Shown here: one piece after another, positions 42,884-56,500 of the stretch
Position numbering within the stretch: position 1 is the stretch's first letter
How the letters are laid out: each line of letters starts with the position of its first letter
From: Dendrolimus kikuchii
Lineage: Eukaryota; Arthropoda; Insecta; Lepidoptera; Lasiocampidae
Assembly: GCA_019925095.2 (NCBI GenBank)
Contig: CM034402.1
Span: 7,327,501-7,391,500, forward strand
Length of the DNA stretch: 64,000 bases
Direction of reading: 5' to 3'
Made by a program: the position numbers and the translations under genes
Notes under the pieces: model-generated
The model's input: only the letters and a program-made list of their open reading frames with translations
Database searches by the model: none
What the model was told of the DNA's origin: nothing

Positions 42884-43110
42884 TCAGAGAGCATATAGGC
42901 GTCGGAATTGGTCCGACGACAGCGCGGCGCCAGGATGCCGGGAGCTGACGCCACTGCGGCGCCTAACCACCCTCATCCGCAGCCGCCGTCGCCGAGCCTG
43001 CACTGTATCGGATACCGCCCGCCCAGCGCTACCGTTCCACAACTAATATTTTCATTAAATTCTAAATCAAATACCGATATAAATGTTGTTAAACTAATAC
43101 CAACATAGAC
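42884..43110 (+). promoter_or_regulatory. 5' UTR of the alpha-2/delta gene with a long uORF
   Basis: A possible TATA-less initiator TCAGA lies at 42884 and a GC-rich leader at 42900-43040. An upstream ORF starts at ATG 42935 (A at -3), runs 57 codons and stops with TAG at 43106-43108, two bases before the main ATG at 43111. If this leader is transcribed as one exon, main-frame translation would need leaky scanning or reinitiation. Confidence 0.5.
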
Positions 43111-46100
43111 ATGAAATTTAATATATTATTATTTCTTCCAACTTTTATATATTGCTCATTAAGTTTGAAAACTAAGAACATCGTTTCGAACAAAACAATA
43201 GTTGAAGTCAAAAAGAACCTTGAACAACACGAAGAGATTCTTATTAAAGTGAATAAAAACAAAAGTACAGTGCCTGTGAGGATTACGGATTACGAACAAG
43301 CTAAAATAAAACCGCAAATTACAAAGAAAGGAAAAGTTGCACTTAAAATTATATCGCCTGAACAGTGAGTATTATTTTAAATTTTAATTTGAAAAGAATA
43401 TTCCAGTGTCTTAATTTAGTCTTCTCCCAACCATGTGGGGTCGGTACAATATGTCTTTTTCTTCCATACTCCTCTATTATGGCGTACGTCCTCTGTCACA
43501 CCACAAATCATCATGTCATCCTTCACATAATCCATCCATCTCTATTTTAGTCTACCTTTACATATTTGAAGCCGTCAATCTTCCAACTTAACATTATTTT
43601 TGTCACGTAACTTTCATCCCTCTTCGTTACATGCCCACACCACGTAAGTCTTCTTCCTGTCAATTTAAAAAAAAAGAAATACTTAATTGGATTTTTATTA
43701 TTATAGGGTTGATCAATGGGCCAAAGATATATCAAAAACCTTGCGCGAAAATGACAGAAGAGTAGTTCGACGAGAAGTTTTAGCGAAGAACTTTTCTCAA
43801 ATAAGAGCTGAAAGACGAAATGGTACCGCGATAGTAAATAAACTCGCTGTGGCACTTGAAGATTTGTTGACGAAGAGGATACAGGCTGCCGAAGAAATTA
43901 TGCGTAAAGCTGAAGAATTGGCTGTTACAGTACCAGAACCACCGTTTGATTATACATTCATGAGCAGTGTCGTAAGTTATAACTGTTATTAAAAAATCTT
44001 ATCTATTTTTCTTTTAATACAAAATTTACCTAGCATGTCATAAAACAAAATATCCTTAAAAAATCTTACAGTTTTCTTTATCATTTCTATTATATTGACT
44101 CTTCAGGTGATCAGAAGGCTGGTGCCTACCTCATGCAATGGGTCAGTATGGCGATCCAGCGAGGAAACGTAGCCAGTCTTCTGGGCACCTTACCCATAGA
44201 AGACGGTGATCTAGGATCAGTATTCTACTTATAGTCTTGAGGGACTGTGGGTAGAATACAATATAAATAAGTTAAGTTTTCTTGTATTAGATTATTTATG
44301 GTATTGTTAACATTAAATAATATGTCAGTTTATTAATAAATAATTAATTTCTAATAAAATTTCACGAATTCTAGTATAACTCAACTACAGTCGAACAGCA
44401 CAAAATTAAAATTTATTAGTAACTAGCTTTTGTCCGCGGCTTCGTTCGCGTTAATATTATCCCATGGGAACTGTATATTTGTCCTTTATACAAAGTAGTC
44501 TATGTGCTATTCCAGACTATAATCCATCTCTGTTCCAATTTTCATGCAGATTCATTCAGCCGTTCTGACGTGATTGAGCAATAAACATCCATCTAAACTT
44601 TCGCATTTATAATATTAGTATACATGCATTTATTTTCTAGTTATTGTAGTTTCTTGTACTGATTATTTTCTTAAATTTTATTTAAATTTTCTTATATTTT
44701 TCCTTTCTCTAAAAAACTACATAACTTATTACATTACTGTTATGTATTATAGTTAAAGCTTGACAACTTTATTTTTAACAAAACCTTTACGGTCTTATTC
44801 ATATTGAGTTAGAATAACTTTGTAACTCAATATAAATAAGACTGTTATATCTATAACCTAGTAAATAATCTTACCTAAATCAAATTAATACGTATGTAGG
44901 AACCAATTGGCTTTATGTAGCTTGGTTTAAAATCCGGCTCTGTGTTTTATTGTATTGTTTTGTCGTACTAGAAATAATTTAATTATAAATTATCATTGTA
45001 TTTAAATAAATATCAAAATTTAATTTAATTCCTTTTCATTAGTCATCACTGTTTTACCTTGCTAAGCCGAACACTTATTTTAGGCGATAAATATCTAAAG
45101 ATCAAAATCATCGTTACCACGAAAATAATGTAAAATGCAATTAACGTAATCTTTTTACTTTTCAGGACTTGGATCAAACAAAAAAACAAGCCGATGAGCC
45201 GGAGGAATATGAGCTTCCTATGAATTGTACTGACCTTGAAAAGGTGAAACTGTCAAAGAGCAAACACTTTGACTCTAAAATGTCGCTAGAGACTACCAGT
45301 GTTTACGTTGTTGCTGAAGTATTTGCTTGTGGTAAGACTTTTTACAAGCTTTTATTTAACTTGCAATGGATGTATGTATGTGTGTAAGTTCGGATGGAAT
45401 CTTGCAAGTTAAATTTGACCAACTTCCCGGTTTCCGATTGAGCTGAAATTTTGCACGCATATGTATATCGCGTGACAATGCAATAATATGGTACCATGGA
45501 GATGATCTGATGATGGAATCGGAAGGTGTCCATAGGAACTTCTGTACTAAACAAGACAGACCCGTCGTGTTTGGGCTCGTTTTACTTGTCTTGGCTAGCA
45601 CTAGCTGCTACATGATATCCAGGATCTCAAAAGCTTGTATTTAAAACCCTTTTTAAAAAGGCTTATTATATTCTATTTTATAAAACTTGCTTGTTCGTGC
45701 TGATAAACCTAGATCATTGAGAAATAATACTATGATTTGGCAATAGTCCACAAAACATTAACTCGCATAGTTCTTTAAAAGTTCTTTAAAATTACAAATA
45801 GAATATTGGGCCTTTGTAATTTCAATTTCGGTTTTTTTATTTAGATCCTCGAGTCGTTGAGCACTTGCATTGGTCGGAGAACTTATTGCAAGCATTTCAA
45901 AAAAATTATGCGCAGGATGCATCGATACATTTCCAGTATTTCTGTAGTGTTAAAGGATTTCTAAGACATTATCCAGGTATATTATTAAACACTTATTTCA
46001 TGGTTAATTTATTTATGCTGCCTTTACAGACAAGTGAAATATATATTTTTTATAATATAATAAAACATTTCACTGTTACATAATTCTGAACACTCTTTTT

Positions 46101-47497
46101 TAATAATTGGGCGTTGTTATGCAAACCTAAACCACCACACTACTTTGACAAGATTGAGTTAAGTACATAAACTCGATCTAAACCGCGTTATAAATGTGCT
46201 AAAAAGACTTCAGTATAAGAAGCAAATTTTCTTAGCAGTTCTTCGCAGATTTATATGAACATCTTAATTATCTTGAAACACTCAACTGGTGGGTTAATTC
46301 CGATTTGCATAAAGTGGGACTTATTTATATTCATACCTTCTGCACCCTCAGACAAATAAAATATTCTGCAATAAATCGAAATAAATAAAATTGAAAATAA
46401 AACTCCTATAGTTTTAATTCCTATAGTTATTATGGAAATTCATTAAGGCGTGTCGAAGCCTATTCGAGTCAAACTCTCAGGTTGAGTGACAAAGAAAAAT
46501 TCTAGAAACGATCGTATAAAAAACAATTTTGACTCAAATTTTGATATTTATTTCGAAATCACAAACAGGCACTTCAATTTAGTGGTATAGATTTTAAATA
46601 ACTTATAATATATAATATAATACCCTAAACCTTCGCAAATAGGTATTTAGAAATCGGAAATGGCTTTTAGGGTGGTGTCCCTGGGACCATAGGGCCTGAG
46701 GAGCACAAGCTTTATCGAGCCAAACGTGTGCTAGATGTCTCACATGAACCACAAGATTGGTCTTCCCATTATCGTTGCCATTCAACGAGGTTTTGCGGTC
46801 AGACTTTTGGAGACGCATCGGTCTGGCACTAGACTTCGTAGTTTAATGTTAAAATGTATATATAATTTATGTGATGTATCTGTCAGTTACATTTCTATAA
46901 ACATATTTTTAGCGGCATTATGGTCAGATATGTACAAGCTAAAGCTGGATATACAGAACCAAGATGTATATGATTGTCGACTCCGGCCATGGTACGTGAG
47001 TGCAGGAGGAGCTCCCCGGGATGTGCTCATCTTGGTAGACGCTTCCGGCTCCATGCACAACTCTTCGAACCAGGTCGTCTCCGAGCAGTTCACGTCGGCA
47101 TTGCTCAATGCCCTAACCGATGACGACCAGGTGAACGTTTTGCGATTCAATGTCGCGATCGAATCTCCCATCTCTTGCTTCAATGAAAAGCTCGTGCCGG
47201 TAAGTATAATTTGTATGCCGTTAAAGATCAAGGCTAAGATTTTCAGAAGGCTTGCATGGGGCTATGGGACGTAGGGACCTACCCGACAATTTAATCTAAA
47301 TCAAAGAATTTGTGTTATCTAAATTAATAAATGTATATGTATACATACATACATACATAACTTCACGCTAGTTCCCTTGCGGGGTAGGCACGAACAACAG
47401 AGTGCCATTTAGGCTTATTCTTACACACCTCACTTGCCTCTTTGACATTCATAACTCTTGTCATGCAAGCTCGTCTGTTCTTAAGGCTCCTGACATG

Positions 47498-47554
<57 letters not shown>

Positions 47555-50500
47555 ATATATATATCTCTCTCTCTCTACTGTATTCTCAAACAGACAAAAT
47601 TCAAAAACTCGAAAAACAGTTTGAAATCAAATGTAGGCATTTATTTAGAAATTACAAACAGCTACTTCAAATTTATACAAGATATTTCATTCTAACAGGC
47701 TAACCACGTAAATTCGGCTGCGATGATGTCAGCATTGAAATTTTATAAAATGAGAAATGAAACCCATATGGCCGATGTACTGGAGTATGCTGTCCATATG
47801 TTGAGAAGATATAATTTGAAAAGGGACAGACCGTCTTCTTGCCAGCAAGCGATTGTTCTTTTGACTGATAGTATGTATGACAATTATACTGATCTGATGA
47901 AAGAATTGGATCCTCATGGTCGTATAAGGTAAGCCAAAGAGACGGTACACAAGAGCGATAGGTTTTAATATGTCATATAATTGCTCTATTATGAACAGAC
48001 AGCGAAAGATTTATTCTCACTATTTTCTTTTACGTTAGTACTTTAGTGTTTCGTGAAATATTAAAATTAGTACCCACTGCGTTGTTTGATAGTATGTTTT
48101 TCGTATAAAACTGGAATTTGACCAAATCTACGAAATACAATCCATTTTAATTACATAAAAACTTAAATAGTTTTTTTTATGTAAGTAGTATAGTCAATGA
48201 AATAGTAATGATGAAAACCTCGTGAACATCCGTTGCGATTTTTAGGAGGAAAGCGACTTTGTTTTATACTATATGTGGGGGTTAATAAAGTTGAATGGTA
48301 CGTTGATGATGGTTAGCCCGTTGGATAGGGTGACGCACCACTAGTGAGAGCCCATGGCTCAATCGCCCAAGAGGAGTGTAAAATAAGAAGACGAGTTGTT
48401 GTACTCTTTCATTCAGTTTATTAGTTTCTTAATTGTTCCTATCTCACTTAGACTATACATACAGAAACCTTATCGTTTACGTGATGTGCACACTAATATT
48501 CTAATCAATATTAAATATTATATTTACTCGTTTATAAGACTGGACACTTTTGATGATTTAGACAAATGCCCAATCCTAACGGCAGCTCTAACAGCGATAC
48601 CATCTATTTGACTATTTGTATTTACATAGCATCACGTTAATGTATTAACCATAATCTTTAATTGTGCTAAATTATACAACAATAAATTGGTGGATGAAAC
48701 GTGACGCAACACTATGTCAAGATAAAAAAAAACTCCATTCAAGAAAGCGCTTCAGTTCCGTGGTACTCTCCTTACCACCTCAGGGGCCATCTTGAAGGCA
48801 AGGCAAAACTTGCCATCAAAAAGCTGTTAATGCTAAACCGGTCCAAGCAATACTTCATACCGCGGCGAAACCTTGTGCTTTATAAAACGCAGATGAGGCC
48901 GCATATGGAGTATTGCTCACACCTTTGGGCTGGAGCATCTGCCTACCAGCTTAACCCCCTGGACTGTATTCAACGTCGAGTCGTTTGCGTTGTTGATGAT
49001 CATCATACTCACAGATGGTTTAGATACGCTTGGCTTTCGGAGAGACTGCGCGTCTCTCTGCGTATTCTACCGATTGTAAAGGGGGAAATCTGTTTAAAAT
49101 GGTGCCTTCGTCTTCTTTCTACCACCGCACCGCTCACCATCGGCTGAGCGTTTATCCCCACTTCCTCGAGCCTCTTCGCTCATTTATGTAACGGTTCTCT
49201 AGAACGTTTCTCTTACGTACCATGAGGATTTGGAATGACCTCCTGGTTGAGGGTTTCTCACAGCGTTACGTTATGGAGTTTTTCAAAAAGGGTTTCATAA
49301 AATTTCTTCGATGCCGGCAGCGTGTTGGTGACATCTTTGGTGTTAAAAATAGTGCTCCCTACTCTAACTTTTGAAATAGGAAGTTAAACTTCTAAAAATA
49401 TTAAGTTCCACAAATACTTTTAACGTAAATGTTAACAATCCTTTGAGTAGATAGTTTTTGAAATATATTTCTTTAATAAATGCGTCTTTTATGGTTTCTT
49501 AACCGAATGACAAAAACAGTAGTAGACTTTTCTCGTCTACACTCTTCACAGTTATGTACTGCTATGTCATTGTCTGTTTTTATAACAAAAATACTCTTCT
49601 TTAGGCTGTTCGTAATGTGGCTACACGATCGCTATGGGCTACGAGACAATACTCGCGCTTATGCCGATTGGATCAGTTGCAACCGGGACGGATACTTTGC
49701 TGAGCTGATCACCCATAATGATGTCACTGAACAGGTAATGCGGATACTGCGAGTGATGGAAAGACCACTTGTCGCACAGAGACAAGAAAGGCTAAGGGTC
49801 TTCAGTGACGTTTATGCTCACGTAGAGGTAAGAGCGGTTTCGTGGGTCATTTTTCAAAAAAAATCATAATATTACTTTATTTCGTTTAACAGGGAATAAT
49901 AATTTAATAGAGTTGTTTTGGCTCAAAATAATAGCTTATGAAACATTATTTAAAATTATGTTATAGATACTGTGCGTTTATGATAACTAGATGCACTAGG
50001 TTATCAACTCCCAAAAATTGTTATTTCTTATATGGAGTAACAAAATAGCTTACAAATAAAGAATATTACAAAATGTTCTAAGAGAGTCTGTTTTAAGAGA
50101 GTTTTCAACTACCTAATTATGGACATTTTAGAGGTATTAATTTTTGGGAATAGTAGCCCTGCGCGGAAAGTTATAGTGAATGCACGGTACTTTTAACCTA
50201 TCAGAACTAAACTTTGCAAAAAATGGAACGTCTCGTATTTGAACTGTATAGTTATACATTCTACTTTTGACCGATTTAATATTTTAAAAATTAGGACCCT
50301 AGGCGAAGCGAATACTATTGGAAACAGAAAGAAAATTGGGAACAAATGTATCGCTACAAAGAGCTACGAAAAAACAAGGCAACATTTTTGAGCCCGGAAC
50401 GCCTTTACAGCGATTACATGTATCAATACAATCTTGTAAGTAGTAAAAACTTGTCCTACTAATTTTATCCCCTGTTTAACTAAGCTTAATGTTCTTACAG

Positions 50501-53500
50501 TTGATTTTCCATTAAAGTACCTTAAGCTTACGCAATTTCAAAAACATTTTTGTAACAATTTATTTGCTCATTAAAAATATTCTTACAATTCCGAAGTCAA
50601 CTTATAAATCAAACCTGCCTTCTAACATACCACTTGATGCGGGATTTAAAGCTTCCATACTTCCACAGTCTCAGCCGCAGTAGCACGCTAAGAAGTAGAT
50701 ATGTTTATCAATCTACTCACGTCTCCCCATAGTACTCATAGGTATACGTGACTGGACAACAGTTCTCTAGGTTTTTTGAATACAATAACGATCCAGAGGG
50801 AAATTTTGACCTTAATACTCCCTCTGGGCTTCGACATGGGATTGTTCAAGAATATAACATAAAGTAAGAAATTTCTTTAGGACCAGAATGCATTATTGAC
50901 ACTCCTGGCGTTGCAAACGTTCATAGGTAACTGTAATCAGTAAGCAATAAATTTAAAAAAAAAACAATCATAGCTCATACACATATTAAGAGGTGAACAG
51001 CCTTGTTAAGTAGCTCCTGCACTGCAAATTTCTGCCAGCGCATGACGTGACTGGAAGGCTATAGATTCTCATGAAAATTTTCCGCGTGCTCAAGCATATG
51101 AAAGTTCAATAAACTAATTATTACCTTTTGATATTTCTAATGGCGTGTTGCAGGAATTTTATCGAAATTTTAATTACCATTAACGTATTTTTAATTTGAA
51201 TAATTGATTTTAGGATAAGAGAGGCTACTACTATGAAGGGCAAGATTTAAATTACCGATTACAAATTAGCGTTTCAGTACCTGTATTTGATTCTAATACC
51301 AGCGAAGTATGTAAAAAAGATAATGTGTAATATTTGTTTGAAGCTTCAATAGTATATTACTGACCAAATATTCTTTATTTCAGAATATAACAATTATGTT
51401 AGACGAGGTACGAATTACCACTTATGCAAATAGCTTAAAAACAAAAAAATACACGCTTTACAAATTACACGATTAAATCCTTATATCGCAATAATGTCTT
51501 ATCAATAAATATTGATTGCAGGAGAAACAGAGGAACTCGACGAGAACGGTAATAAATCTTTTCCTTATATGCTTCGTCATAATTTCAAATTGGTATGGTG
51601 TATATACCTACGCTAAATGTATTCTTTCTCATAAGCATAAGTTGTTTGTAGAAGGAATACCTTGTGCACATCTAATTGTTCAGAGACAAACAGTGAGTTA
51701 GTAGACTCGAGACAACTATCGAGTACCAATTAAAATAACTTCGGTATTCCTTTTACATGTTAAGCCAGCGACGCTAGCCTGGCAATTGCTGACCCAAATC
51801 TTACTACACCGGATAGATCCTTTAAATATTACCGGGGGATCGAGCTCTGACAAAATTCCTGTCATAGAGTGAGAAAGTCTTAAACAGTATACCCGTGTAC
51901 TACGATATTCATGGTTTTGCTGCGGGTGACTAATGTTATTCATCCCAGAGGGTTGCTACCTTCAACTATGTGTCGTTTAGTCTTGTGTCTGCAAACAGTA
52001 ACACTAAGCCACTTCCTCTCACATTCACACACACACACACTACCTCTCTACTACTTTTCGGTACTAATTTTTCGGTTTTTTCGATAGCGGGAATTCCATA
52101 GACGCGGTCGTATTTTCAGATACATTATTATTTTGTTTTGAATATGATAAAGTAGTATTTAAAAAAATAATAAAATCAAATTTTTTATCTCTCTTTTATA
52201 AAGATGTAGATTTTTTTATTTTGTTTTAATAAACATTGAAAAGTAAAATGCTTTCATCTCAATAATTTAGAGGTGATTTGGTGATTTTTTTTTCTTCACT
52301 TTATTAAATAAGTATAGAAAAATTACGAATAAATCACGTTACGTCTCATATCCATTAATAATTACCAACGAAAAGTTGCTTCGTTTGCACCCCATTTTCA
52401 AACTTTTGGCGCCATAGGGTGTGGCTTCTGACCATTGCCTATAGTGGCGACGAGTGCAAAGTGCTACTTACCCCAAGCTGGGGCGGGGCATCCTCTACAG
52501 TATGCTCTTCGCCAGCTTTACGGATTTAACCTCCTTCGGGACGATTAAGCTTCTTCGAAAGCGCCCGTACCCCTAAAGGACTAGCATCAGCCGGGTCATA
52601 AGTATTCCATGTGTTTTAATTTTATAAAATAATACAAATCTTATACATATTTATTTAGTTTGTTTGTATGGCTTTTGAGAGTAACAATAATTTCATTTTT
52701 CTTTGTAGTTTATTTTAAAAGGGACATTAAAACATATTTAACATAATTCTGTGCCAAATAATTGTTCTTTATGTTTTATAGTATCCAGTGAACAGATTGC
52801 TGGGCGTAGCAGGTGTTGATATACCCATCGATCATCTAAAATTGATTCTGCCTTATCATCAGGTAATCAACTCTCCTGTTACTAATGACAAGCTTCGGCT
52901 ACAAAGACATGATACGATAACTGACAAATCTTGCAAACCGATTTCCCTAATTCATTCATTTTTTTAAATTATATATTCCTTATCTTTATAATCAAGCTGC
53001 CCACCAAATAAGGATTCGAAGTTTACAAATTGAAGTTAAATAGACGGATTATAACGAATTTGATATAATATTATATCGATGTCTATATATAATGCATGCT
53101 GTGTTCGCGTCAAGAAGGCCACTCAGCAACCATATTCTCTGTATCCTAGTTTTGTCTAAAAGTACGTAAGCTGAGTTGGCCAGTTTGCAAACCAAACTAA
53201 AAAAAACTGTGTCTTTCGATTGCAAGGATTAATGTAAAATAGTTTCTGTATTCAGATCCCACTTTTATGCAAGTGAAACAGAGTAGAAAGTTTCAGTAGT
53301 TAGACTATATGCATATCTATTTCACGTAACAGGTCTGTCTGATCTAAGCTTTATAGATAAGGAAAAATTTCATTAGTATTTTATCTGATAGCGTTTGAGT
53401 GACCACTACATGATTTATATGAACCTTGGTCATAATAACGGTCTGTGCCATTGTGTTATTTAAGAAGCCCGTGGCTGTCCTTAATGTTGCAAACGTCCCC

Positions 53501-56500
53501 AGGCGATACTGACCACTTCTATCAGGTGGTGTGCCGTCAACTTGTTGACTGCTTTTGATAATAAACAAATGTATCTTCGCAAAGCCATGCATAAATGAAA
53601 TAGTAACCACTTTGACTAAACTAAAAACATAATATGTATGAGTAATAAGCTTTTAGATATTTTAAAGAGTGTGATGTATTGCAGTACATGTTGTTCTCCA
53701 AAGTAGGTTATTGATTATTTTTAAGTAATAATTACCTACATTAAGGTATATTATATGATCTAAGAATAATTACAACTTTATATGTGGAACATATGAACGA
53801 ACTGTTAATGAAATGTGACCTTTCACCTTGCCACAAGAACTCTTGTGTTTCGTGTATGGAAGATTGACTGACAATTGGCTGAACTGATACTGATAATAAT
53901 TAATACATCTGGCTAATAAGGCTTTTAATTTTAAGGAGTATAATATAAATAATAAATTATAAACCAGTCATATAAAAGCGAGGGCGAGATTAATTGTTCA
54001 AAACAGATTCATATCAATGTTTTAAATTCGTGTTTATCAAGTCTGCTCGACGTTAAGCCACATAACCCTGCTTACCACGGATTAAATGTGATATCGCATC
54101 GATTCCAACTAAATCTCGTATTTTATCAAGGTGTAATTCTAATAGGTAAACATTTGTAATCTACAATAATATGAAAATATCTTTATTCAGATGTATATGT
54201 TTGTTTATTTCTTGGTCTTGGGTAGGAATAGATCATATATCATAAAATGAGTCCATTTCAGACTATGTGTTTAAAAGTCACTTTCACATAATTTCTTAAC
54301 AAACAAAACCTTTAAAATAATAATATAAACTAATGCAATAAAGATAACTAATACAGCTTACAATAAAAAAATATAATAATGAAAATAAGTTATAATAATA
54401 AATTCATTCATTTTTCACATTTACAAATCTATTATTGTATTTTTTTTAAATATCGTATAAGTACATACAATATCAGGTTTATTTTATTTATTGTTATATC
54501 ATTTTTATATGTTGTTAACAAACATTGTACTCTTGCAATTACTAACTGATTTGAACTGTATCTAATAATAAAAGTGTACAACACAACGTTATCAAGGATT
54601 TCGGAGATTACATGTGACTTTTTTACTGGGCGGTTGTCATTCGAAATATTTTTTTATCATGCTATTATGTACATATTATAAAATTATTTAGGAAAGGATT
54701 ATGCTTGCATATTTGGACTGAGGGCCGATTTTTCAATCACCAGATGATACTTATTCATAGAGTAAAGTATAACATGGAAAAATTTTAATAGTTGCATAAT
54801 TAAAACAGTTGAATGATTTCACTTTTGAATTCACTCAGATTATAACTTATTCGACCGATAACTTTTATCTGGTGATTCAAAAATCGGCCCTTATTAATAA
54901 AAAAACAAAATAAGTAGATGCCAAAAATATTATTGTTGAAATTATTTTCTTTTTGTCTGTGTTTTTAATACTCAAAAACTTATACCGATTTGAATGTAAC
55001 TTAACATAGCAACTAGTTACAACTAGGGTTGGTTATTCCCATAAAATAGACAAGACCACAGGAATAATATTACATGTATACAATAATATCAAATTTACTA
55101 ACCACGTCATATGTTTTTTAAATTTATCAACTGGGCAATCGTAATAATGACATATATCTGGGTCTTATGTAGTAGGCGATAGTTTGACTTACGAAATTAT
55201 TTCTTCTAACAAAGAGTTTCGCCGGGTTTCTAAGAGAAATCTGCCCCAGCAGCATTTTCTACTTTTACTATGGGGATCAGTTTATTACCAAATAAAAATA
55301 ATTCACGCAAATTTTCAGCTTTTTATATTAAGGGTTTTTCGAGTATTTTATAAACCTATATTTGTATTTTGTTTTTTAATAGTGAAATTATAAATAGTCA
55401 ATAAAGCCTCCAAGTCCCTTGGTTTCATATTTCGAATATCAAACTGCTTTAATGAGATAAAAACACTAAAAACTTTATATTGTACCTATGTTAGAAGTCA
55501 CTTGGAATACGCTATCATAAATATATAGACCGCATTGAAAGTGTGCAAAAGCGTTTTATTCGTCATTTATGTTACAGGAAAAAGATCCAGTACTCTAGTG
55601 ATTCATACTTTGATCTTTGCAAAAAGTTTCACCTCTTGCCACTTAAAGACCGACGAGATATTGCTGACTTTCTACTTCTTCTAAAAATTATTACCTCTGA
55701 TATTGATTGTCCAGATCTCCTAAGTAAGGTCCACTTTAATATTCCAGCGAAGTCTATACGATTTAATCAACCCATAAATGTACCTTTAAGTTTTACTAAT
55801 TACAGACAAAACTCATTTCTAGTGCGAGCAAGTAATTATTTAAATAATATAAGTAAATACGATGACATCGACCCATTTGCAATTAGTATTTCAGGAGCCA
55901 AGCGGTGTCTAAGCCTTAAATTTTTCAACAGTGACTAGTCATCTCGGTGCCTTTTCTACGTTTGCATGTTACTTTTAAGCAATAGCTTATCCGTGAAAAC
56001 CTGTCATTGGCTTTCTTGTATTAACTATAGTTATCTAATCAAATGTATTTAACATCTTTGGAGTTACAAATGTCCATAAGCGATGGTAACCGCTTTCCAC
56101 CAGGGAGCCGTTTGTCTGTCTGCTGACTTCAGGCAATAAAACAAAATAAAACAAGTTTAGTTTTTGTCCGCTATAATAATATAGAAAATACTTTATCTCT
56201 TTTACTTCAGCTAGGTGGTGGTGCCTCATTATTCATCGTAGATCATCGTGGTAACATTGTCCTACACGACAATTTGAAACCAACCGTAAGTATCTCACTT
56301 TACGAATCTAGTATTTTAAATACCATTATGTCAGGACTTTAAAAAAATATCTATTATTTTAGTTTGACGGCGACATATTAAAACCTGGCTACAGAACTGT
56401 CGATTTCTTGGATTTAGAACAACCAGCGCAAAATCACAAACCAAGATACTATCCACCAGAGTGGATAAAGGTACTGGAATCATTATCTTAATTTCATCTC

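Larger units (their letters stand above)
43707..45976 (+). other. Exons 2-4: VWA_N region of the alpha-2/delta protein
   Basis: Exon 2 is helical and charged (KDISKTLRENDRRVVRREVL, VALEDLLTKRIQAAEEIMRK), as in the N-terminal region of this family. Exon 4 has VVEHLHWSENLLQAFQKNYA and the end FLRHYP, which precedes the VWA domain in all members. Introns hold a non-LTR tail, a Helitron-like element and element Z. Confidence 0.8.
50295..52862 (+). other. Exons 8-12: junction and first half of the Cache-type domain
   Basis: Exon 8 (WKQKENWEQMYRYKELRKNK) links VWA to Cache. Exon 9 has GYYYEGQDLNYRLQISVSVP, exon 12 has LLGVAGVDIPIDHLKLILPY. All are phase 0, so any of them can be skipped without a frame change. 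Confidence 0.8.
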
